From the NCBI RefSeq assembly GCF_001632745.1, contig NZ_LQRT01000001.1, forward strand, positions 345,715-409,714: a stretch of DNA of 64,000 nt, given 5' to 3'. The DNA is from Aquimarina aggregata. GTDB lineage: Bacteria > Bacteroidota > Bacteroidia > Flavobacteriales > Flavobacteriaceae. The notes beneath the pieces were generated by a model. The model saw nothing but the letters and a program-made list of their open reading frames with translations, was not told where the DNA came from and made no database searches. Below, piece after piece: positions 42,671 through 50,894 of the stretch. Numbering within the stretch: position 1 is the stretch's first letter; the number at the start of each line of letters is the position of its first letter. A program made the translations under genes and the position numbers.

Positions 42671-45600
42671 CTATTTTTTTAATTTAAAAATCTTAGGAGT
42701 TTTGTTATTAATTCCTGAAATCAAGTACTTCTCTCCAGATTTATTTTTCAACCAATGTAATTCTTTAACCTCACCTTCAACAAAAAAACCGGAAGCTTTT
42801 TGATCTATATACTCTCCATTACTGGTACTTAGTAGAATATTACCTGTACTTGCATCTAACCTTGAGAATTGTGGTTTAAAGCTATAATTGTTACCTGCTA
42901 CAATAAGATCCAAAACTCCATCATTATTTAAATCCTCTGTTTCTATATCGCAAATACAGGATATTTGCACTTCATCTGGTAGTGTTTTAATTTCGAAATT
43001 ACCTTGCCCATCATTATAAGCGATAAGACTAGCAAAATTGTTCACACTTTTAACAGTAGCGTTTTGTAATACTTCTGGAGAAAACAATTCATCTATTGCT
43101 TTGGTTGCATATTCTGAAAATTTTAAATTTTGTTTTTTCAAAACATTGATTTGCCCTGTTAGTTCATTTCTTAAGTGTATCGGAATATCTCTACCATCGA
43201 TTGTTTGTGTAAAAATTTGTTCTATGGTTCCATTACTATCAAAATCATGAATATACATCTTTACAGGGTTTTCATTATCAGCCTGATACATTGCATTAAG
43301 GCCTCGATTTCCTAGTATTATATCAATATCACCATCTTTATCAAGATCTTTAGCTTCGAGGGTATTAAACCAACCAGAAATACTATCCAAATTTGTGTTA
43401 AAACTGATTAATTTTTCTTTAGTATTCTTAAAAACTTTAGGAGACATCCACTCTCCCACCACAATTAAATCTTTTATTTTATCATTATCTATATCTTGCC
43501 ATATAGCATCTGTTATCATACCTATAGTACCAATCGCTGTAGCCTTATTTTTAGTAACATCTCTAAAGTTACCTTTACCATCGTTTTCTAAAAGATAACT
43601 GTTTGGGGAAACTCCGTACATTCCAATAACACTTTGACTTCCAACAAAAATATCTATATCTCCATCTTGATCGTAATCATTAGAGGCTAGAGCTGCAATA
43701 TTTGTTTGTGTTGGAAGTATAATACTACCTCTTGAAAAAATACCTTTTCCATCATTTACATAACTTCTAACACCAGTTCGAGCTCCTTTAAAATTACCTC
43801 CAGAACCAATAATAAGGTCTAAATCTTTATCTCCATCAATATCTTCAAAAACGGCAACTGTATCCTCGAAAAAATCTTCAGTCTCGAATTTTGTAGGTTT
43901 TAATTTACCATCATGACTTTGTAAATAGACTTTTCCTACTTGTCCATATGCGCCACCAATATATACATCATCATTTCCATCATTATTAACATCACCTATT
44001 GCCATTGCTGGCCCTTCTCTGGATTGCATTTTATATAGCAAACCTTCAAAATCAAAGTCAACATAAGCATCTTCTTTATGAGTAAGGAGTTCTTGCTTTA
44101 CGGGTTCAAAATACTTGCCTTTTCCTGTTTCAGGAAAAATATACTCTTGAGTAGCGTCTTTTTGATCTAACGTGAGTAGTGAATTTAGTTGTACATCTTT
44201 TTTTACAAGGGTTTTTCGATTTGGAAATATCACTTGTAAAGAATCTATTGTATTGATAGTACCAAGTCCTATCGTCATGGTATATTCGATAGACGATTGA
44301 AAACCTCTTGAAGGAATTAATTCTTGTCTAAAGATTTTATTTTGAGAAAAAACCTCAACAATACTTCCGATACCAAATGTATTTTGATCTGCTCCTTTAA
44401 TTTTTACTTTTAAGTACGCGTTCTTTTTTTGTTCGCTATGGTTTTGATAGACTCCAACGGGCATATTAAAATTGTTTACGATCAGATCTAAATCTCCATC
44501 ATTATCCAAATCCCCATAAGCAGAGCCGTTAGAAAATGTAGGTTCTTCAAAGCCCCAATCTATTGTCTGATTAGAAAATGTAAGGTCCCCATTATTTTTA
44601 AAAGCGTAGTTGGGAATTGGGGTAGATGGCATTTTGTTAATAATCGAATCTACTTCTTCTTTTTTACCTGTTAAAGTCATTTTTTGTATAATAGTATTGG
44701 CAAAAAAGTTCATAAAATCTTGATTTGTGAGATCGTGATAAATACCATTGCTTACATAAATATCTCTATACCCATCATTATCCATATCAAATAACAGGGC
44801 GCCCCAACTCCAATCTGTTTTTGCTACTCCGCTGTAAAAAGCTATTTCTGAAAATGTATTATCCCCATTATTTAGTTGTAATGAGTTTTGCATATATTGA
44901 TTATAAAAATCTCGGCTTTTTTTCAGGGTATATACATCATAACTTTCAAAAGCACTTGTTTCTTTGAGTCTCTTATCATCTTCTGGAAGCATATCAGTTA
45001 CAAAAATCTCTGGTAGACCGTCATTGTTAATATCTGCCATATCGGCTCCCATTGATGAAATACTTAAATGTGACATCCATTTTTTTATTTCTTCATTAAA
45101 TGTCCCGTCACCTTTATTGATATATAAATAATCTCTTTCATAGAAATCATTAGACACATAAATATCAGGTAGTAGATCTTTATTTACGTCACCTACTGTT
45201 ACCCCTAAACCAAAACCAATTAGACTTCCGTATATTCCTGCTGCCTCACTAACATCTGTAAAAACACCTTTATCATTTCTTAGGAGTTTATCACCTCCTC
45301 CTTTTAAAATCTCAGGAATATTCCAATCTTTGGCTCTTACATCTCGTTTGTTTACATATCCCAGACTACTTACTGGTATAAAACTATTGTTTAAAAGGTA
45401 GACATCGAGATCCCCATCAAGATCATAATCAAAAAAAGCAGCATGTGTTGTAAATCCACTATCGGCTAGATTATATTGTGCTGCTTTTTCTGTAAATGTT
45501 AAATCACCATTATTAATAAATAATTCATTTTTTTGATCATCACCTTCTACATTACCTGCATTACATACGTAAATATCTAATAACCCATCGGCGTTAATAT

Positions 45601-45976
45601 CTACCATTACCACACCTGTAGACCATGCATTTTTCCCTTTTATATTTGCCGATGTCGTAATATCCTCAAATTTAAAATCGCCTTTATTAAGATATAATTT
45701 ATTCTCCTTTCGGTTTGCAGTAAGATATACATCAGGCAATCCATCATTGTTAATATCACCTATAGCAACACCACCACCGTTATAAAAGTTTCTATATTTA
45801 AAAATATTGAAGTCCTTTTCATTATGCACTTGATTTATAAAATCGATATTTGTACTTTCTGAAGATACCTTCGTAAATAATGTATTTTTTGGAGTTACAA
45901 TTTCTTCCTTTGATTGTTCTTTGACACAAGAGACCAACATCACAAGAACAATACAATGATATATAAATTTATTCAT
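42671..45976 (-). CDS. VCBS/FG-GAP repeat lipoprotein with ASPIC/UnbV domain (copy 2)
   Basis: 1101 residues. Lipobox MLVSC (Cys17), followed by VKEQSKEE. The propellers show DINNDGLPDVYL, DINADGLLDIYV, DYDLDGDLDVYL, DVNNDGNDDVYI and DYDQDGDIDIFV calcium loops. The UnbV-like part is GIGSIVEVFSQNKIFRQEL with TIGLGTINTIDSLQVIFPNRK. Its start codon overlaps the stop of copy 1 by 8 nt, so the two are translationally coupled. The three copies align along their whole length but share only scattered identity, so the duplication is old. Extracytoplasmic, probably on the cell surface with the SusCD pair. Confidence 0.88.
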   Translation of the reverse strand: MNKFIYHCIVLVMLVSCVKEQSKEEIVTPKNTLFTKVSSESTNIDFINQVHNEKDFNIFKYRNFYNGGGVAIGDINNDGLPDVYLTANRKENKLYLNKGDFKFEDITTSANIKGKNAWSTGVVMVDINADGLLDIYVCNAGNVEGDDQKNELFINNGDLTFTEKAAQYNLADSGFTTHAAFFDYDLDGDLDVYLLNNSFIPVSSLGYVNKRDVRAKDWNIPEILKGGGDKLLRNDKGVFTDVSEAAGIYGSLIGFGLGVTVGDVNKDLLPDIYVSNDFYERDYLYINKGDGTFNEEIKKWMSHLSISSMGADMADINNDGLPEIFVTDMLPEDDKRLKETSAFESYDVYTLKKSRDFYNQYMQNSLQLNNGDNTFSEIAFYSGVAKTDWSWGALLFDMDNDGYRDIYVSNGIYHDLTNQDFMNFFANTIIQKMTLTGKKEEVDSIINKMPSTPIPNYAFKNNGDLTFSNQTIDWGFEEPTFSNGSAYGDLDNDGDLDLIVNNFNMPVGVYQNHSEQKKNAYLKVKIKGADQNTFGIGSIVEVFSQNKIFRQELIPSRGFQSSIEYTMTIGLGTINTIDSLQVIFPNRKTLVKKDVQLNSLLTLDQKDATQEYIFPETGKGKYFEPVKQELLTHKEDAYVDFDFEGLLYKMQSREGPAMAIGDVNNDGNDDVYIGGAYGQVGKVYLQSHDGKLKPTKFETEDFFEDTVAVFEDIDGDKDLDLIIGSGGNFKGARTGVRSYVNDGKGIFSRGSIILPTQTNIAALASNDYDQDGDIDIFVGSQSVIGMYGVSPNSYLLENDGKGNFRDVTKNKATAIGTIGMITDAIWQDIDNDKIKDLIVVGEWMSPKVFKNTKEKLISFNTNLDSISGWFNTLEAKDLDKDGDIDIILGNRGLNAMYQADNENPVKMYIHDFDSNGTIEQIFTQTIDGRDIPIHLRNELTGQINVLKKQNLKFSEYATKAIDELFSPEVLQNATVKSVNNFASLIAYNDGQGNFEIKTLPDEVQISCICDIETEDLNNDGVLDLIVAGNNYSFKPQFSRLDASTGNILLSTSNGEYIDQKASGFFVEGEVKELHWLKNKSGEKYLISGINNKTPKIFKLKK

Positions 45977-48900
45977 CAGTATATTTCATTTTTTTGACAA
46001 CCTGAAGGCTATCATTATTTAAAGTAAACATCAAAAATTCTTCGTTTTTTATTTTAATACTCTTTACTGATCTTACGGCTCCTTTAACACTTAGGTTCGC
46101 TTCTTTATGGCTTTGAAAACCTCCTGCTTTATCATTAAGTAGTACAACTCCGTAAGACGCATCTAATCTACTTAATTGAGTACTGATCTCATATGTATTT
46201 CCTGCAAAAATTATATCTGGGTATTGATCATCATTAATGTCATTAATAAAAATATCATGTACTGATGATATCTGAGTTTCCCAGGGTAGTATATGAGTTG
46301 TAAAATTAAGATTCCCTATATTCTCAAAATAAGTAGTGCCTAATGTATAGACTTCTTTTTTCTTGGCTTTGTTAATTTTAGAGGATGAGAAGTAATCCTT
46401 AAAGTCTGCATCAGCGAATGCGCCGTAACTTAAGTACTTTTTGTTTAATTGTGGAATTTGTTTTACCAATTCATCTTTGGTAGCAATAGAAGTTTCTTTT
46501 CCTTTATAATAATATGTAGCAATAGGGTCTATTTTACCATTATCATCAAAATCGGCAAGGTATAATTTAATAGGTTCTTTTACTGTGGCTTTTAATCGGC
46601 TATTTAATCCCCAATTACCAGCAACAATATCCAGATCACCATCGTTATCCATATCATGAACTTTAATAGTATTCCACCATCCATTTGTATTTTTTAAAGA
46701 CAGAATTTCTTCTTGTTTAAAATGTCCTTTCCCATCATTAAATAGTATCGTAATGGGCATATAGTGACCTGCTAATACCAAATCTTCATAATGATCTCCA
46801 TTCATATCTATAAATTGAGCGTCATAAACGTGACCTATCGAACTTAATTGAGGAGCAAGATCAGAAGTTACATCTTTAAAATTACCTTTTCCATCATTTT
46901 TAAAAAGATAATTCTTTGGTACCACTTCGTATTTGTTGGGCACACTAGCGCTACCTATAAAAACATCTATATTTTTATCCCCATCAATATCAGAACTTAC
47001 TATTGTAGATGCATTAATTTTATCTGCAAAGGTTCCTATTTTCTTTTTAAAAACCCCTTTTTCATTGATATACAAACTCGGTGCGCTTTGATAATTTTCT
47101 AATTTTTCGTTACCTCCATAAATGGAAATTACATCTAGATCTCCATCATTGTCTATATCTAAAAAACATTGGTCTACATCCTCAAAACGTTTATCCAAAT
47201 CAAAATCACTTTGCTCACTCTTTTTAAAATTTCCGTTTTCTTGTTGTATAGAAAGGGTAGCCGCTTTAAATCTTCCTCCAGGAATAAAAACATCATCTAA
47301 TCCATCATTATTAACATCTACTACAGAAAGATGGGGACCCTCATTAGAATTTGTATAAGGTATCAAAGGTTCTACATCAAAATCTTTGGTTTCAAAATCT
47401 TGATGCTTGAACTTTATATTTATCGTATCATTTTTAAAGAAAACCGCTGAGTTTACTTTAGATTTAATAGTTTTAGCCCCTTGTCTATCAATGGTTACTA
47501 GTTTATTTGCCTCAATATTTTTAAGAGTTGTTATTTTTTTATCAGGCCAATACACCTGTACAGAATCTAGTATAGTCGAGTTTCCTAAGCCAAAATGAGG
47601 TATCAAAGAAACTGATGAAAGATATCCTCTTGTAGTAAAAACTTCGGACATTTGCATGGCATCATTAGTATAGACAAAAATCTTAGCTCCTATAGCATTT
47701 GGATTACTTTTAGTGCCCTTTAATTTAATTTTTATGTAGTTATTTTCTTGGGTAAACTGATCTGATTGGTTTTCATACACAAATGCTTTCTCATCTATAT
47801 TATTTGTCACAATATCCAAATCACCATCATTATCCAAATCAACATAGACTGCCCCATTACTGTATGACGGAATAGTTTCTGACCAAGAATCTGAAACATT
47901 ATCAAAGGTCAAGTCTTTATTATTTTTATAGAAATAGTTAACCGTTTTCTTATTGGGTATTTCTTTTATAAGAGCTAAATCTTCTTTGGTCATTCCTTTA
48001 CTTATTCGCTTCTGAATATTCTCATTTGCGATAAAACTTATAAAATCCATGTCATTTGTTGCTCCTTTAATACCATTAGAAATAAATACATCTTTATAAC
48101 CATCATTGTCAAAATCTGCAAGTAGGGGCGTCCAACTCCATTCTGTTGCTGCTATCCCAGAATAAAAAGCTATTTCGCTAAAATCACCGTTACCCCTATT
48201 AAGCTGTAATGCATTTTGCATAAACTGAGCTCGGTATCCGTTTTTTAAATACTGATTATAGGTAGAAAAGCCATATTCTGTACCTGAAGATTTATATGTG
48301 GATAAATCCTCTGGCAACATATCTAAAGATAATATATCGACTAAACCATCATTATTAAAATCTGCCATATCAACACCCATTGAAAAGTGTGAAGTATGTT
48401 GAATTTTTTTTTGATCAGAAGAGATTACTTCTTTAAATGTTCCATCCTTTTGATTGATATATAAATAATCGTTTTCAAAAAAATCATTACAAACATAAAT
48501 ATCAGGATACATATCACCATTAACATCACTTGTTGCAATACCTAACCCATAACCTATCGCTCCTTGAAAAATACCAGCCTCTTTAGAAATATCCTGAAAG
48601 ACTCCATTATTATTTTCATACAATCGATCTCCTGAAAACGGATCAATCTGTTTTCTTTTTGAACCTCTTCCGTATGTACGATTAGGATGAACAGAATGAT
48701 TTAACAAATACATGTCCAAATCTCCATCTAAATCATAGTCAAAAAAACTTGCTTGTGTCGCAAAGCTCGAAACATCTAAATTGTATAAAGATGCTTCTTC
48801 TTTAAAAATGGGAATACCCATCTCATCCACACCTTGATTTACAAAAAGCTTGTTTTTTCCTCTTATATTTTTATAGTTAGCAACTTTACATACGTAAAGA

Positions 48901-49286
48901 TCTTGTAAACCATCCTGATTAATATCAACTACTGTAACTCCAGTAGACCAACTTTGATTGTCTTTTAAGATCTCAGACTGGACTTTTTTAAACTTAAAAC
49001 CTCCTTGATTAATATATAACTGATTTTCGTTTTGATTGGCCACAAAGTACAAATCTTCTAAACCATCATTATTAAAATCTGCAACTGCTACTCCGGCTCC
49101 ATTATAATAATAGAGGTATGTTAAAATATTAAGCTCAGGAGTATTTATTAATGTGTTACTAAATGAAATACCCGTACGGTTACTTGACAACACATTAAAA
49201 AGATGTGATTCCTTTTCTACCTCACATGATATAAAAAGAAAAAAGGTAAGCAGTGAGATACTAATATTTCTGAAAGTAAGATTCAA
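45969..49286 (-). CDS. VCBS/FG-GAP repeat lipoprotein with ASPIC/UnbV domain (copy 1)
   Basis: 1105 residues. Lipobox LFISC (Cys21) followed by EVEKESH. Calcium loops include DFNNDGLEDLYF, DINQDGLQDLYV, DYDLDGDLDMYL, DVNNDGLDDVFI and DMDNDGDLDIVA. The UnbV-like part reads AIGAKIFVYTNDAMQMSEVF with HFGLGNSTILDSVQVYWPDKK. It is the first of three consecutive paralogues after SusD, from which it is separated by a hairpin at 49322. Gene order and coupling suggest that all three work with the same SusCD importer, perhaps binding different parts of one substrate. This is inference; the substrate is not visible. Confidence 0.88.
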   Translation of the reverse strand: MNLTFRNISISLLTFFLFISCEVEKESHLFNVLSSNRTGISFSNTLINTPELNILTYLYYYNGAGVAVADFNNDGLEDLYFVANQNENQLYINQGGFKFKKVQSEILKDNQSWSTGVTVVDINQDGLQDLYVCKVANYKNIRGKNKLFVNQGVDEMGIPIFKEEASLYNLDVSSFATQASFFDYDLDGDLDMYLLNHSVHPNRTYGRGSKRKQIDPFSGDRLYENNNGVFQDISKEAGIFQGAIGYGLGIATSDVNGDMYPDIYVCNDFFENDYLYINQKDGTFKEVISSDQKKIQHTSHFSMGVDMADFNNDGLVDILSLDMLPEDLSTYKSSGTEYGFSTYNQYLKNGYRAQFMQNALQLNRGNGDFSEIAFYSGIAATEWSWTPLLADFDNDGYKDVFISNGIKGATNDMDFISFIANENIQKRISKGMTKEDLALIKEIPNKKTVNYFYKNNKDLTFDNVSDSWSETIPSYSNGAVYVDLDNDGDLDIVTNNIDEKAFVYENQSDQFTQENNYIKIKLKGTKSNPNAIGAKIFVYTNDAMQMSEVFTTRGYLSSVSLIPHFGLGNSTILDSVQVYWPDKKITTLKNIEANKLVTIDRQGAKTIKSKVNSAVFFKNDTINIKFKHQDFETKDFDVEPLIPYTNSNEGPHLSVVDVNNDGLDDVFIPGGRFKAATLSIQQENGNFKKSEQSDFDLDKRFEDVDQCFLDIDNDGDLDVISIYGGNEKLENYQSAPSLYINEKGVFKKKIGTFADKINASTIVSSDIDGDKNIDVFIGSASVPNKYEVVPKNYLFKNDGKGNFKDVTSDLAPQLSSIGHVYDAQFIDMNGDHYEDLVLAGHYMPITILFNDGKGHFKQEEILSLKNTNGWWNTIKVHDMDNDGDLDIVAGNWGLNSRLKATVKEPIKLYLADFDDNGKIDPIATYYYKGKETSIATKDELVKQIPQLNKKYLSYGAFADADFKDYFSSSKINKAKKKEVYTLGTTYFENIGNLNFTTHILPWETQISSVHDIFINDINDDQYPDIIFAGNTYEISTQLSRLDASYGVVLLNDKAGGFQSHKEANLSVKGAVRSVKSIKIKNEEFLMFTLNNDSLQVVKKMKYTDE

Positions 49287-49321
49287 GAGTTATTTTTTAT
49301 CAATTAAAATTACTATGAATA

Positions 49322-49346
49322 GAGCCCTTCTATGACAGAAGGGCTC
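49322..49346 (-). terminator. Hairpin after SusD (probable attenuating terminator)
   Basis: GAGCCCTTCT at 49322-49331 pairs perfectly with 49337-49346 around ATGAC. It lies 37 nt after the SusD stop and 35 nt before the first VCBS start. No long T-tract follows on the minus strand. In SusCD operons such hairpins commonly lower expression of downstream genes relative to the porin pair. Confidence 0.6.
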
Positions 49347-49383
49347 CATTCTAAATACATTTTATTATAAATCAGGATATTAA

Positions 49384-50871
49384 TTAATACCCAGGATTTT
49401 GATCTAAGTTTGGATTTGTAGCTACAGCAGCAGCTGGGATTGGGAATAAGTTTCTGAAATCTTCAGTATTTGTTTTCATATCCCAAGTTGTATTAAATGT
49501 TCCAAAACGTATTTGATCGTTACGTCTCCATCCTTCGATCCATAACTCTCTACGACGTTCTAACAAAAGTTCATCCATAGTGTAACTTCCTGCGGCAGTA
49601 ACGCCTCTAAGTGTTCTTAAACCATCTATAATACTTTCTGCTGTTTCAGCAGAAGTACCACCTCTCATGATTGCTTCAGCTTTCATTAATACAACATCAG
49701 CATATCTTGCTAATACACTACCGTTTTGAGGATCAGGATTACCATCAGCATTCTTGTTTGTATACTTCATTGGTCTTACACCTGTACGTTCATTATTCCC
49801 GCTAATTCCTGTAGGGAAATCTTTTGTAAACACTAAAGGATTTCCTCCTCTATCATTTAAGGCTGTTCCATCTGGAGCAAATTGTTGACCGATTAACATT
49901 CCTGTTCCAACCCCAGCAGTACCAGGATCTCCTAAACGAATATCTGCACTATCGAATGAATCATAAACTTCACCTAATGTAACAAACCCATTCCATCCTC
50001 CTTGAAAAGGGTGCAAGATATTCCAAACTCTATTACCTGTACCTGTATCTAAAGCCAAAACAATCTCTTGATTTGCATGTCCTGGTAAGAAAATACCAAA
50101 ATAATCAGCATCAAGCGTATATCCTTGAGCAGTTACAGCATCACAAAACTCAACAACTTTTGTATAATCAGCAGCATCTGCACTACCTGTATATACAGCT
50201 TTATTAAGATATACTTTTGCTAATAAGAAATTAGCAAAAGCTTTATTTACAGTATATATATCTGTTAAATCGGCATCTTCTAAATCTGGTAATGCTTCTG
50301 TAAGGTCTTGAACAATAAAATCAAAAGCCTCTGCTCTACTCATTACCATTGGGTTTACATCAACACCTTCATTTACTCCTCTAAAAGGTACCTGACCAAA
50401 GAAGTCCATTACATAGAACATATTTAATGCCCGTAAAGTCTTTGCTTGTGCCAATTGAGCTGGTGTAGCGTTAGATTCTGGCGCTATAATCTGATTACAT
50501 CTAAATACGGCAGCATTACGATTATTCCAAGCGGTAAGTATATGTGCATGTGTTGGTGTCCATGCATGCTGATGCATTGTTCTCCAAATACCATTATCTC
50601 CCCAGTCTGCTCCTCTAGTAACCACAGCTAATTCATCTGAAGACACTTCAAGAAGTGCATAGGTATTAGCCTGATCTCCCATTCCTTCAATATCATTATA
50701 TGCAGATTCTAAAAAATTACCTGCATCAATTCCAGCAAATGCACCAGAACTATCTTCTGCTGGCACAGAATCATCAAATGTTGGCTCTAAATCAGTACAC
50801 GCAGCTCCTCCCAATACTAGTAAAGCTCCAAAAACGTACCGTACGCCGATCTTAAAATTTAAATTTTTCAT
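49384..50871 (-). CDS. susD: RagB/SusD-family surface glycan- or nutrient-binding lipoprotein
   Basis: 495 residues. The lipobox cysteine is Cys25 (LVLGGAACTDLEP). The helical SusD core has FLESAYNDIEGMGDQ, ALRALNMFYVMDFFGQVPF, EAFDFIVQDLTEALPDL and AFANFLLAKVYLNKAVY, the TPR-like part. RYADVVLMKAEAI, LLERRRELWIEGWRRNDQIRFG and the ending FPIPAAAVATNPNLDQNPGY are signature pieces. It caps the SusC channel and binds the ligand outside the cell. It lies 23 nt after the SusC gene. The binding region gives no clue to the ligand. Whether it binds a sugar or another polymer is undecided; downstream genes are not glycoside hydrolases. Confidence 0.93.
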   Translation of the reverse strand: MKNLNFKIGVRYVFGALLVLGGAACTDLEPTFDDSVPAEDSSGAFAGIDAGNFLESAYNDIEGMGDQANTYALLEVSSDELAVVTRGADWGDNGIWRTMHQHAWTPTHAHILTAWNNRNAAVFRCNQIIAPESNATPAQLAQAKTLRALNMFYVMDFFGQVPFRGVNEGVDVNPMVMSRAEAFDFIVQDLTEALPDLEDADLTDIYTVNKAFANFLLAKVYLNKAVYTGSADAADYTKVVEFCDAVTAQGYTLDADYFGIFLPGHANQEIVLALDTGTGNRVWNILHPFQGGWNGFVTLGEVYDSFDSADIRLGDPGTAGVGTGMLIGQQFAPDGTALNDRGGNPLVFTKDFPTGISGNNERTGVRPMKYTNKNADGNPDPQNGSVLARYADVVLMKAEAIMRGGTSAETAESIIDGLRTLRGVTAAGSYTMDELLLERRRELWIEGWRRNDQIRFGTFNTTWDMKTNTEDFRNLFPIPAAAVATNPNLDQNPGY

Positions 50872-50894
50872 TTTTGTGTTTTTTTTATAATTTA

